DNA from: DATFWC01 sp045801465
Lineage (GTDB): Bacteria; Pseudomonadota; Alphaproteobacteria; Rhizobiales; Xanthobacteraceae
DNA: 26,332 nt
NCBI GenBank assembly: GCA_045801465.1
Contig: JBJMSU010000012.1
Span: 1-26,332 of the forward strand
Direction: 5' to 3'
Below, one piece after another: positions 1 through 7,156 of the stretch. Position numbers and translations under genes: made by a program. Within the stretch, counting starts at the first letter, position 1, and each line of letters opens with the position of its first letter. The notes under the pieces are model-generated. The model was not told where the DNA came from. It did no database searches and saw only the letters and a list, made by a program, of their open reading frames with translations.

Positions 1-237
1 ATGGGACTGGGGCCGAAGCTCGGGCGCCAGCGCGCGCACGATCTCGTCTACGACATCTGCCGCAACGCGGTCGCCACGGGCCGGCCGCTGCTCGACCTCC
101 TGGCGGAAGATGCCGAGATCGCCCGCCACGCGACGCGATCCGAACTGGCAAAGCTGACCGACCCGGCGAACTATCTCGGGCTTGCCGGCGAGATGGTCGA
201 CCGCGTCTTGGCGGCTGAAACGAAGTTGAACTCGTAG
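1..237 (+). CDS. Fumarase/aspartase-superfamily lyase, C-terminal part (5' end outside window)
   Basis: The frame is open from the first base to a TAG at 235-237, and the gene almost certainly begins upstream of the window. The visible 78 residues match the C-terminal helical domain of adenylosuccinate lyase / 3-carboxy-cis,cis-muconate cycloisomerase-like proteins. The core is LGRQRAHDLVYDICRNA near residue 8, followed by an LLDLLAED stretch and a closing DPANYLGLAGEMVDRVL helix. The catalytic signature region of the family (GSSxMPxKxNP) lies outside the window, so substrate specificity cannot be read. The stop is directly followed by the ribosome binding site of the hydrolase at 250, so the two are probably cotranscribed. 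Neighbouring hydrolase, dehydrogenase and Bug genes favour a catabolic lyase over a purine biosynthetic one; this is inference. Confidence 0.8.
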   Translation: MGLGPKLGRQRAHDLVYDICRNAVATGRPLLDLLAEDAEIARHATRSELAKLTDPANYLGLAGEMVDRVLAAETKLNS

Positions 238-249
238 GAGGTTTACCGC

Positions 250-1179
250 GTGAGCGAGGAGAAATTCGATTTCAAATCCGACGGGCTGAAGCTCGCCGGC
301 ATCGTGCACGTGCCCGACGCTATCGCGAGGGGCGAACGGCGGCCGGCTTTCCTGGTCCTGCACGGCTTCGGCAGCAACAAGAGCTCCGGCAGCGCGCAGC
401 GCCCGGCCGAAATGCTGATGAAGCTCGGCTATGTGGCGCTGCGCTTCGACATGCGCGGCTGCGGCGACAGCGAGGGCGAGCATGCGCGCGTGATCTGCCT
501 CGAACAGGTCGCCGACACCCGTAACGCGCTGACCGCGCTCGCCCAACATCCGGCGGTCGACCCCGATCGCATCGGCGTGGTGGGCACGAGCTTCGGCGGC
601 GCGGTCGCGGTCTATGCCGGCGGCACCGATCCGCGCTTGGCAGCCGTGATCTCCAACGGCGGCTGGGGGGACGGCGAGCGCAAGTTCCGCGGCCAGCATC
701 CGACACCGGAAGCCTGGGCAAAGTTCACGGCCATGCTGGAAGAGGGCCGCCGCCATCGCGAGCGTACCGGCAAGTCGCTGATGGTGCCGCGCTACGACAT
801 CGTGCCGATCCCCCAGCACGTGCGCGACAATCTGGAGAAACAGAACGTGCCGATGTTCCCGCCCGGCTCGATCGAGATGTTCCCGGCCGAGACCGCGCAG
901 AGCATGTTCGACTTCCGCGCCGACGACATGGTCGGCAAGATCGCGCCGCGCCCGCTCCTGCTGCTGCACAGCGCCTCGGATTCAGTGACACCGACGGAAC
1001 AATCGATCGAGCTGTTCAGGCGGGCCGGGCAACCTGCCGAGCTGCATCTGTTCAGCGGGCTCGACCACTTCGCATTCTCGGAGAACAACCAGCGCATCTG
1101 GTCGGTCATGCGCGACTGGCTCGACACTTACTTTCCGGTGCGAAGCACGCGCGCCCGCGCCGCGGCTGCGTCGGCTTGA
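250..1179 (+). CDS. Alpha/beta hydrolase (dienelactone hydrolase / S9-like)
   Basis: This is a 309-residue cytosolic alpha/beta-hydrolase with no signal peptide. The oxyanion-hole motif LHGFGS is at about residues 38-42, the nucleophile elbow GTSFGG has Ser114, a likely acid is Asp244 in HSASDSVTP, and the catalytic His273 sits in GLDHFAF. A lid-like insertion of about 85 residues lies between strands 6 and 7 (roughly 140-225). The start is a GTG at 250 preceded by AGGAGG at 236-241, which overlaps the stop of the upstream lyase, so translation is probably coupled. The family hydrolyses esters, lactones or peptides; the actual substrate is not readable. The C-terminus ends in an Arg/Ala-rich tail of about 12 residues that is likely disordered. 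Confidence 0.88.
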   Translation: MSEEKFDFKSDGLKLAGIVHVPDAIARGERRPAFLVLHGFGSNKSSGSAQRPAEMLMKLGYVALRFDMRGCGDSEGEHARVICLEQVADTRNALTALAQHPAVDPDRIGVVGTSFGGAVAVYAGGTDPRLAAVISNGGWGDGERKFRGQHPTPEAWAKFTAMLEEGRRHRERTGKSLMVPRYDIVPIPQHVRDNLEKQNVPMFPPGSIEMFPAETAQSMFDFRADDMVGKIAPRPLLLLHSASDSVTPTEQSIELFRRAGQPAELHLFSGLDHFAFSENNQRIWSVMRDWLDTYFPVRSTRARAAAASA

Positions 1180-1194
1180 TCCTTGGGGGCTCGC

Positions 1195-2238
1195 GTGGAA
1201 CCGATTCGCGTCCGCCACGACGACCTCGCGCGCTTCATTGCCGCCGCGTTTGCCGCCAAGGGCATGCAGGCCGCCGACGCGGCCGTCATGGCGGACGTGC
1301 TGACCTGGGCCAATCTGCGCGGCGGCGACGGCCACGGCGTCGCGCGCCTGCCGCGCTACCTGGAGATGATCGACCACGGCGACATGGACCCGTGCGGCCG
1401 GCCGCATCTCGTGCTCGATACCGAGACGTTCTTCATCCTCGACGCGGGCCGCGCCGCCGGCCCGATCGCCCTGATGGAGGCTGTGATCACCGCCACCGAC
1501 CGCGCCAAGGCGCGCGGCGCCGCGATCGCCATCATGCGCAACGCCACCCATGCGGGCGCCATCGGCCGCTACGCGCTGGTGCCGGTGGAACGCGGCTGCG
1601 CCTGTATCATCCTGGCGGCGGCCTACCCGTTCATGCCGTATCACGGCGCGAAAGTTGCGAGCCTGCCGACCGCGCCGGTGGTGATGGGCGTGCCGACCGC
1701 GCGGCACGGGCCGGTGGTGCTCGACATGGCCTCGAGCGTCGTCGCTATGGGCAAGATCAACCAGGCACGCACCAAGGGCGAACCGCTCGCCGAAGGCTGG
1801 GCGCTCGACGCGGAAGGGCGGCCGACCACCGATCCGGTTGCCGCCACCATGCCGCTGCCGCTCGGCGGGCCGAAGGGGTCGGGCCTCTCCTTGATGATCG
1901 AGTTCCTCACCGGCGTCCTCGGCGGGGCCGGGATTCTCACGCGCGTGCTTGGCCCGGAGAAGAGCACCCGCAACACGCAGAACGCCCTCATCATCGTCAT
2001 GGATACGGCGGCGTTCCGTCCCGACGGCGGCTTTCTCGACGATGCCGACGCCCTCGCCGACCTGATCAAGCAGCTGCCGCTGCGTGCGGGTTTCGACGAG
2101 ATCCTGCTGCCTGGCGAGCGCGGCCGCCGCACCGAAGAGCAGCGGCGTGCGCAAGGTATTCCGATCCCCGCCAACACGTGGAATGCTCTCAAAGTGATAT
2201 CCGACACCCATGCGATGGCACTGCCGGGGACATCATGA
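1195..2238 (+). CDS. Ldh_2 family NAD(P)-dependent malate/L-lactate-type dehydrogenase
   Basis: The 347-residue product belongs to the type-2 malate/lactate/ureidoglycolate dehydrogenase family (YlbC/AllD/ComC/DpkA fold). These enzymes oxidise 2-hydroxyacids, or reduce 2-keto or imino acids, using NAD(P)H. Family landmarks include the N-terminal DGHGVARLPRY motif with its catalytic-type His, NATHAGAIGRYA in the middle, a VVLDMASS strand, and the GGPKGSGLSLMIE segment near residue 225 that helps bind the nucleotide. GTG at 1195 is preferred over the in-frame TTG at 1183 because a G-rich Shine-Dalgarno-like stretch lies at 1184-1189 and the family usually starts just before the first helix. The stop overlaps the start of the downstream Bug gene (ATGA at 2235-2238), indicating one operon. 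A 2-hydroxyacid captured by that receptor would be a logical substrate, but this is inferred. Confidence 0.87.
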   Translation: MEPIRVRHDDLARFIAAAFAAKGMQAADAAVMADVLTWANLRGGDGHGVARLPRYLEMIDHGDMDPCGRPHLVLDTETFFILDAGRAAGPIALMEAVITATDRAKARGAAIAIMRNATHAGAIGRYALVPVERGCACIILAAAYPFMPYHGAKVASLPTAPVVMGVPTARHGPVVLDMASSVVAMGKINQARTKGEPLAEGWALDAEGRPTTDPVAATMPLPLGGPKGSGLSLMIEFLTGVLGGAGILTRVLGPEKSTRNTQNALIIVMDTAAFRPDGGFLDDADALADLIKQLPLRAGFDEILLPGERGRRTEEQRRAQGIPIPANTWNALKVISDTHAMALPGTS

Positions 2239-3200
2239 TCAGATACGGGCTCTCGCTCTCCGTGTTGGCCGTGGCTGCACTGCTGTCAGCGGCGCAGGCC
2301 GAAAGCGATTATCCCACGCGACCGGTGCGCATCGTCATCGGGTTCGGCGCCGGCGCCGTGGCCGACACGCCGGCGCGCCTGTTGGCGCAGAAGCTCAGTC
2401 AGGCGCTCGGCCAGCAGTTCGTCGTCGAGAACCGCCCGGGCGCCGGCAGCAATATCGCGGCCGAATATGTCGCACGCGCACAGCCCGACGGCTCCATGCT
2501 GTTCATGGCGACGTCGGCCAACACGATCAATGCCACGATCTCCTCCAACCTGAGCTACGACATCACCAAGGACTTCGCACCGATCGCGCTGATCTGCTCG
2601 GTTCCCAACATGCTGGTCGTCCACCCCTCGCTCGGCATCGACAACCTGCAGCAACTGATCGCGCTGGCGAAATCCAGGCCGGATCAGATCCATTTCGGCT
2701 CGTCCGGCACCGCCACCACGACGCATCTCGCCGGCGAGCTGATCAACGTGATGGCCGGCGTGAAGCTCGTTCATGTGCCCTATCCAGGCAGCGCGCAGGC
2801 GCTCTCCGACGTGCTCACCGGCCGCATTCCGCTCCTGTTCGCGCCGGCCTCGGCGGTCATCCAGCACGTCGAGAAGGGTCAGCTCAAGGCGATCGCCGTG
2901 ACGCAGCTCAAGCGGGCCGGCATCGCACCCGACGTTCCCACCATGGCGGAGGCGGGGCTGCCGGACTACGACATCGGCCTGTGGTTCGGCCTGCTGGCGC
3001 CGGCCGGCACGCCGCGCGACGTGATCGACAAGCTCGCGCGCGTCACCAACGAGGCGATCAAGTCCGCCGACGTGCGCACCGCGCTGCGCACCGCCGGCCT
3101 CGATCCGCTCGGCAGCACGCCGGACGAGTTCGCCCGCTATATCGTCAGCGAGGTGCAGAAGGGCGCCGCCGTCGTCCAGGCGGCGGGGTTGAAGAAGTGA
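2235..3200 (+). CDS. Bug-family (TctC-like) tripartite tricarboxylate transporter receptor
   Basis: This is a 321-residue periplasmic solute receptor. It has a Sec signal peptide at residues 1-22 with a predicted AQA cleavage site, followed at once by the family opening YPTRPVRIVIGFGAG. Other Bug hallmarks are QKLSQALGQQFVVENRPGAGSNI, a DGSMLFMAT loop, the domain-linking VPYPGSAQALSDVLTGRI and the late MAEAGLPDYD segment. Bug proteins bind small carboxylates and deliver them to TctA/TctB-type membrane subunits. None are encoded in the window, so this is an orphan receptor, as is common in Hyphomicrobiales and Bordetella-like genomes. Its start overlaps the stop of the dehydrogenase by four bases, so it is likely translationally coupled to it. 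The next DNA downstream is a large inverted repeat and a convergent gene. Confidence 0.9.
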   Translation: MIRYGLSLSVLAVAALLSAAQAESDYPTRPVRIVIGFGAGAVADTPARLLAQKLSQALGQQFVVENRPGAGSNIAAEYVARAQPDGSMLFMATSANTINATISSNLSYDITKDFAPIALICSVPNMLVVHPSLGIDNLQQLIALAKSRPDQIHFGSSGTATTTHLAGELINVMAGVKLVHVPYPGSAQALSDVLTGRIPLLFAPASAVIQHVEKGQLKAIAVTQLKRAGIAPDVPTMAEAGLPDYDIGLWFGLLAPAGTPRDVIDKLARVTNEAIKSADVRTALRTAGLDPLGSTPDEFARYIVSEVQKGAAVVQAAGLKK

Positions 3201-3236
3201 GGTGGTGCATTTCCGTTTGCACTGATGCCGCCACTT

Positions 3237-3369
3237 TCGTCATTGCCGGGCGAGCCGCCACAGCGGCGAGGGTTGTCCCGGCAATCCCGCTTAGCTTGGC
3301 ACCGTGTTTCCCGGCCTAAGATGGCCGGGACAACCCTCGCCGCTGTGGCGGCTCGCCCGGCCATGACGA
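3237..3369. repeat. Large imperfect palindrome between convergent genes
   Basis: The left arm at about 3237-3286 and the right arm at about 3320-3369 are near-perfect reverse complements of almost 50 bases. They share the block GCCGGGCGAGCCGCCACAGC and the outer ends TCGTCATTGCC / GGCCATGACGA. A spacer of about 33 bases separates them. A weaker extension pairs GCATTTCCGTTTGC (3207-3220) with the complement of 3371-3384, with an extra 17 bases on the left. It sits between the 3' ends of the Bug gene and osmC, so as RNA it could end transcription from both sides. Its outer GTCAT/ATGAC ends resemble other repeats in the window, so a dispersed repeat family is the better classification. Confidence 0.85.
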
Positions 3370-3399
3370 GCAAATGGAAAATGCTCTGGTGACCAACGG

Positions 3400-3960
3400 C
3401 TACGCGGCCGCCTGGCTCGCAGGCCGGACCGTGAGCCGGCTTTCCACCGGCACCGGGTGGCGCAGCGTGTTGATGCCGGGGCAGCCGGCGAGCGCGAGGC
3501 GTTCGACCTCGGCAAGCTGTTCCGGGCTCGCGTCGCTCACCACATTGAGCTCGATCGTGACGTTCTGGAAGCCGCTCGGCGGCGCATCCGGCATCATGTG
3601 GCCGCGCACGTCCATCGTGGTGCGGGCGACCGCCTCGAACGACTCGTAGCTGACGCCCAGCTTCGCCGCATAGAACGCGAACACGGCCGCATAGCAGCCG
3701 ACCGCGCCGGACAGCAGGAATTCGAGCGGGCTCGGCGCGATGTTCTGACCACCCACGTGCACCGGCTCGCTGATGACGAACTTGAAGCCGCTCCGCTTGC
3801 ACTCGACCAGCTCGTTGAGGTCGCCGATCGAGGTGACCTTGACCTCGACATACGACTGCGGGCCCTCCGGCGCGGACTTCTCCGGATGGCTCCGGTAGCG
3901 CTGCTCGCGGGCGTCGGTGATTTCCTTGAGCTGTGGAAAGCAGTCACACACTTTGGTCAT
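3400..3960 (-). CDS. OsmC/Ohr-family protein
   Basis: This 186-residue cytosolic protein belongs to the OsmC family of thiol-dependent peroxidases and related proteins. Two conserved cysteines are present in the usual positions: Cys89 in LSGAVGCYAAVF on the central helix and Cys160 in ALAGCPGINTL. The APSPLEFLL motif precedes the first. About 45 extra N-terminal residues precede the fold, including Cys5 and Cys7. An AGAGGAGACG Shine-Dalgarno region lies upstream of the ATG at 3960. It is the last gene of the minus-strand sox block, 60 bases after the ModA-like gene. OsmC/TusA-type proteins are often found near sulfur-oxidation genes, so a role in persulfide or peroxide handling is plausible but not shown. 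Confidence 0.88.
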   Translation of the reverse strand: MTKVCDCFPQLKEITDAREQRYRSHPEKSAPEGPQSYVEVKVTSIGDLNELVECKRSGFKFVISEPVHVGGQNIAPSPLEFLLSGAVGCYAAVFAFYAAKLGVSYESFEAVARTTMDVRGHMMPDAPPSGFQNVTIELNVVSDASPEQLAEVERLALAGCPGINTLRHPVPVESRLTVRPASQAAA

Positions 3961-4020
3961 TCCACGTCTCCTCTATGCCACTCACGCCGGCTCTTGCTGC
4001 ACGCGAAAAATGGGCCGTCC

Positions 4021-4773
4021 TCATCGTGCCGGAGTGACGCCTTTCGCCGTCAATGTGCGTGCGGCTTCCGGCGCGCTCACGAACCGGATCAGCGCCTTGG
4101 CGGCGTCCACATCCTTGGCGGCGGCGCCCAGAGCCGCCGCAAAGCCGATCATCGTCTGCAGCTCGGCCGGCAACGGGCCGACGGGGTCGACACCCTCCAC
4201 GTCGTAGATCCGCGACGCCACCACCACGACCATGTCGGCATCGCCGCGCGCCACCACCTCGACGGTGTCTTCCGCCGGCATCGGCCGCATCTTCGGCTTC
4301 ATCTCCGCCGCGATGCCGAGGCGCTCGACCAGGCCGGCGAAATAGACGCCGCTCGCGCCCTCGCCCGGATAGGCGACGGAATTTGCCCTAAGCAGCGCGC
4401 GCTTGAACGCTTCGACCGATCCGATGTCGGGCTTCGGCGCGCCCACGCGCACCGCAACGCCGAGGCCGGCGCGGCCGATATCGGCGCGCGTGCCGGCGAC
4501 GATCTTGCCCTGCTTGATCAGGTCCTCGATCACCGGCGGATTGAGAATCGCGACATCGAACGTCTCGCCGGCTTCGATCTTGCGCTTGAGCTCGGCATTG
4601 ACCTCGAACCGCAGCGCCACTTTGTGGCCGCTGGCGCGCTCGAACTGCGACGCGAGCTCGCGGACCGCCGCGCGTGCGCCGTTGCCGCTGAGCACCTTCA
4701 GCTCGGCGGCATGGACGTTCGTGAGCAGAGCGCCCAGTGCCAGGATCGCCGCCGATACGCGCACGATCGTCAT
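4021..4773 (-). CDS. ModA-like periplasmic substrate-binding protein
   Basis: The 250-residue product has a Sec signal peptide (residues 1-22, predicted cleavage after NVHA) and a type-II periplasmic binding fold of the molybdate-binding ModA class. Visible features are the opening LKVLSGNGARAAVREL, then FERASGHKVALRFEV, the AGETFDVAILNPP strand-turn, a GRAGLGVAVRVGAPKPDI hinge and the later VAYPGEGASGVYF segment. No ModB/ModC partners are adjacent, so it is not an ordinary mod operon. It begins only 21 bases after soxA and reads the same way, which makes it part of the sox transcript. Possible ligands are an oxyanion (molybdate, tungstate, sulfate, thiosulfate) or an organic anion; the sequence does not decide. 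Confidence 0.82.
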   Translation of the reverse strand: MTIVRVSAAILALGALLTNVHAAELKVLSGNGARAAVRELASQFERASGHKVALRFEVNAELKRKIEAGETFDVAILNPPVIEDLIKQGKIVAGTRADIGRAGLGVAVRVGAPKPDIGSVEAFKRALLRANSVAYPGEGASGVYFAGLVERLGIAAEMKPKMRPMPAEDTVEVVARGDADMVVVVASRIYDVEGVDPVGPLPAELQTMIGFAAALGAAAKDVDAAKALIRFVSAPEAARTLTAKGVTPAR

Positions 4774-4794
4774 TGTCCCCTCCCCCCGGCGGGC

Positions 4795-5574
4795 CTATGG
4801 CCGCACCGCCGGCGTTTCCATTGCCAATCCGCGGGCGCGCCACATGAGATAGAGCTCGAGCGCGACATTCTCCGGCGCCCCATAGGCGTAGGGCTCGGCG
4901 CGCATCCCGATCATGCAGTTGCGCAGGCGGCGTTGCAGCGACCCGAGCGTCTGCCATTCCAGGCGGTAGAGCGGATAGCCGGTCGGATGGCCCTGCGGGA
5001 TCGCATTGCCGGCGAGGCTCTTGCCCCAATTGTCATCGTGGCATTGGCTGCAGGCGAGATTGAGCTGGCCCTGGCGGCGATAAAACAGCGAACGGCCGGC
5101 GTCGAGAAACTCGACCATGCGATCCGCCGCGATGCTGATCGGCATGCCGCGCGACTGTCGCGCCACATAAGCGGTGAGCGCGAGCAGCTCCTTGCTCTCG
5201 TGCGCGAGCGCGGGCGCCTTCTGCTGCTCGGTGCGGCAGACATTGATGCGCTGCTCGAGATCGAGCGGCCGGCGGTGCGCCGGGTCAAAGGCCGGATAAC
5301 GCGCGGCGACGCCTTTCATGCTCGCCCGCGCGTCGCCGTGGCAGTCGGCGCAGGCCTTGTCGGCCGTACCCGCCTTGGCGCTCCACAACGCCTCGCCGTC
5401 GAGCACCCAGAACGTGCCCGGGTTGGCGGTGTCGTCGTCCTGCATCGCCTTGGTCTCGCGGCTCATGAGGTCGTAAGCCGAGCGGCGCTCGCCCGAGGGA
5501 ATCTCGGCGCCAAATGCAGACGACGCCGCGCCGGCGAGCGCCGCACCGAGCAGCAGGAGCGCGCGCCAGATCAT
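4795..5574 (-). CDS. soxA: Diheme sulfur-oxidation cytochrome SoxA
   Basis: SoxA is the c-type cytochrome subunit of SoxAX, which oxidatively couples thiosulfate or sulfide to the SoxY cysteine in the periplasm. The 259-residue protein has a Sec signal peptide (about 1-23). It carries two heme motifs, CADCH at 75-79 and CSQCH at 175-179, so it is the diheme subtype. Cys113 in INVCR is the expected ligand of the first heme. Cys220 in RRLRNCMIGMRAEP is the active-site cysteine that carries the persulfide ligand in characterised SoxA. The tail LELYLMWRARGLAMETPAVR is typical. The ATG at 5574 overlaps the soxZ stop (ATGA). The frame stays open upstream, but that extension only mirrors soxZ/soxY on the same DNA and is not coding. 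Confidence 0.95.
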   Translation of the reverse strand: MIWRALLLLGAALAGAASSAFGAEIPSGERRSAYDLMSRETKAMQDDDTANPGTFWVLDGEALWSAKAGTADKACADCHGDARASMKGVAARYPAFDPAHRRPLDLEQRINVCRTEQQKAPALAHESKELLALTAYVARQSRGMPISIAADRMVEFLDAGRSLFYRRQGQLNLACSQCHDDNWGKSLAGNAIPQGHPTGYPLYRLEWQTLGSLQRRLRNCMIGMRAEPYAYGAPENVALELYLMWRARGLAMETPAVRP

Positions 5575-5891
5575 TCGACGGTGATCGTCGCGGATTCGGT
5601 GGCGGAAAAGCCGTTGTCCCCGGTCCAGGTGAACTCGAGCTTGCCGCTCTCGGTCGCCACCGTATGGAAAGTGATGAACGGATTGGCGGCCATCGCCGCA
5701 TGCAGCTCGGCGCTGAAAATCTCCTCGCCGTTGTAGGTACACTGAAACCAAGTGATGATATTGCGCGGAATGAGCTGACCGGTATTGCTGTAGCGGAAAC
5801 CGGATTCCATGACGTGCGAGATCAGAGTCTTGATGGCGACGACCTCGCCGCGTTTGGCTTTGGCCGGAACGTTGATGAGAGCGCGCGCCAT
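5571..5891 (-). CDS. soxZ: Thiosulfate-oxidation carrier subunit SoxZ
   Basis: SoxZ is the immunoglobulin-like partner of SoxY; the heterodimer carries the sulfur substrate between Sox enzymes. The 106-residue length is normal for the family. Typical residues are seen in VAIKTLISHVMESGFR, the PRNIITWFQCTYNGEEIFSAEL core and the C-terminal FTWTGDNGFSATESATI strand. It has no signal peptide of its own, as expected, since SoxZ is exported with Tat-targeted SoxY. Its ATG is three bases beyond the soxY stop, and its ribosome binding site (GGAGG) lies inside the last codons of soxY. It overlaps soxA by four bases. These arrangements indicate tight coexpression of YZA. Confidence 0.96.
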   Translation of the reverse strand: MARALINVPAKAKRGEVVAIKTLISHVMESGFRYSNTGQLIPRNIITWFQCTYNGEEIFSAELHAAMAANPFITFHTVATESGKLEFTWTGDNGFSATESATITVE

Positions 5892-5894
5892 GAT

Positions 5895-6365
5895 TCAATC
5901 CTCCAGGCAGGCGCCGAGCGTGATGATGACGTTGGTGGAGGCCGACCAGAACGAGCCGTCGCTCAATTCGGCGATCGCCACGACAGTCTGCGTATCGGAA
6001 AGGCGGATGCGGGTGGACACGTTGGCGCGTCCGGCGCGGGGCCCAAGATGCATGCTGATGACGTTCGGCTGCGGATTTTTTTCGTTGAAGATGTGAACCG
6101 CTTTTACATAATCTTTCGCCGTCATCGGGCTTTCTACCGTGACCGCGCACGGCACCGTGTTTCCGTTCTCGACCAGCGGCGGAATCTCGAGGGTCACCTT
6201 GCCGGGCTTGACGGATGCCTCGCCGATCACCCGGCGAATCGCGGCCTGCATGGCGGCCGGTGTCGCGTCCGCCGGCACCGCGCGGATCGTCGCCGTGCCG
6301 GCGCCGGCCGCCAATATGCCCGCCGCTTTGAGAACGTCGCGCCGTGTCGTGCCGTACTGGTTCAT
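5895..6365 (-). CDS. soxY: Thiosulfate-oxidation carrier protein SoxY with variant C-terminal arm
   Basis: SoxY carries sulfur intermediates on a cysteine at the end of a flexible C-terminal arm. The start at 6365 gives a 156-residue protein with a twin-arginine signal (TTRRDVLKAAG at 6-16 and a hydrophobic stretch to about 29), the usual export route for SoxYZ. The body shows PPLVENGNTVPCAVTVESPMT and the FNEKNPQPNV region. The protein ends ITLGACLED, so the carrier cysteine (Cys153) is present but the textbook GGCGG motif is replaced by GAC followed by Leu-Glu-Asp. The codons for these last residues contain GGAGG, which serves soxZ. Another cysteine, Cys73, lies in the body. An upstream in-frame ATG at 6401 is less likely because it would bury the Tat motif. 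Confidence 0.94.
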   Translation of the reverse strand: MNQYGTTRRDVLKAAGILAAGAGTATIRAVPADATPAAMQAAIRRVIGEASVKPGKVTLEIPPLVENGNTVPCAVTVESPMTAKDYVKAVHIFNEKNPQPNVISMHLGPRAGRANVSTRIRLSDTQTVVAIAELSDGSFWSASTNVIITLGACLED

Positions 6366-6464
6366 GCTGCCTCGATCAGCCTGGAAGAGCGCCTCCAGCA
6401 CTCGCGGAGTCGATCTCGCCTGTCAGTGCGCTCTCGACGGCGATCCACTTTGCCCGAAAATCCT

Positions 6465-6914
6465 CTAGTCGCGCAAGGTTACCAGAAACGCCACCACGTC
6501 CTCGATCTGCTCCGCCGTGAGCACAGGCTTGCCGCGGAAGGCCGGGGCGACGCGCTGAAATCCGTCCACACGGTAGTACGGCGGCATGATGGTATCCGGG
6601 TTCAGGTGGGCGGCATCCACGATCCGCAATCGCAATTGTCCCTCGGACCAACGCGCGCCGGCGCCTTTTAGATCCGGCGCCAGGCTGCCCTGGAACCGCT
6701 CCTCGGGGAACGGCCCGCTGTGGCACAGCAGGCAAAGCCCCACCTGGCGGTTGACCACGATGGCACGGCCGCGCGCCGGATCGCCGCCCGCGCCGGTCAG
6801 CGAGGCCGGAATCGCGTCGCCCACCACCGTATAAGGTCGCAGCGCATCCTGCGCGGAGGCGGCAGCGAAGTTGAGGGATGCGATGAGCCAAAAGGTGACG
6901 CCGAATTTTTTAGT
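6465..6914 (-). CDS. soxX: Monoheme cytochrome SoxX, start codon not identifiable
   Basis: SoxX is the electron-accepting monoheme subunit of SoxAX. The body shows the heme site CLLCH, a later TIMPPYY with the expected axial Met, and the LTAEQIEDVVAFLVTLRD tail. A signal peptide KKFGVTFWLIASLNFAAASAQ precedes the mature start DALRPYTVVGD. The annotated range starts at codon ACT (6914-6912), just before the two lysines, because there is no ATG, GTG or TTG in frame between there and 7121. The frame continues through an inverted-repeat element (6915-7107) to ATGs at 7121 and 7145, giving up to a 226-residue product with a low-complexity N-terminus unlike any signal peptide. GGGAGGG sits just before the ACT, where a Shine-Dalgarno would be expected. 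The repeat probably removed or displaced the native start. The protein body itself looks intact. Confidence 0.85.
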   Translation of the reverse strand, partial: TKKFGVTFWLIASLNFAAASAQDALRPYTVVGDAIPASLTGAGGDPARGRAIVVNRQVGLCLLCHSGPFPEERFQGSLAPDLKGAGARWSEGQLRLRIVDAAHLNPDTIMPPYYRVDGFQRVAPAFRGKPVLTAEQIEDVVAFLVTLRD

Positions 6915-7107
6915 CCCTCCCCCGAAGGGGGAGGGTGGCCGACGCCGGCCTTGAGCCGGCGGAGGCCGGGTGGGGGCGTGCGATGCTTCCGCGCCTTGAT
7001 TTCCTGCGACGTCATCCGTGCGAAGCGACGGGCGAAGGCAATTTCTTTGGCTATGATCCCCACCCGGTCGGCCTTCGGCCGACCACCCTCCCCCTCCGGG
7101 GGAGGGA
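6915..7107. repeat. Nested palindromic repeat inserted between the FCSD gene and soxX
   Basis: The element of about 193 bases has inverted outer ends. Each end is itself a hairpin: CCCTCCCCC-GAA-GGGGGAGGG on the left and CCCTCCCCCTCCGGGGGAGGG on the right. Inside these come complementary TGGCCGAC / GTCGGCC blocks, and then GGGTGGGGG (about 6969-6977) facing CCCCACCC (about 7060-7067). The centre of about 80 bases codes for nothing recognisable. It has the look of a small non-autonomous mobile repeat (MITE-like). No transposase and no clear target duplication are visible. It abuts the signal-peptide codons of soxX and ends about 50 bases from the FCSD stop, so it also separates soxX from the upstream genes and may act as a terminator or processing site. 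Confidence 0.82.
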
Positions 7108-7156
7108 TTGGCGCCCAGCATCACTCTCCGGGCATAGCGCAGCAAGCCAATGCGGC

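Noticed and set aside
1176..3200. A 674-residue plus-strand frame that would fuse an upstream extension to the Bug receptor
   Set aside because: The first part is Arg-rich and out of frame with the real Ldh_2 gene; the Bug protein has its own signal peptide starting at 2235.
3457..5736. A 759-residue plus-strand open frame opposite osmC, the ModA-like gene and soxA
   Set aside because: It runs antisense through three clearly recognised genes and their gaps, with low-complexity composition and no domain.
4795..6150. A 451-residue version of SoxA
   Set aside because: The extra 192 residues overlap soxZ and soxY in another frame. The 259-residue form starts with a signal peptide and has the normal SoxA length.
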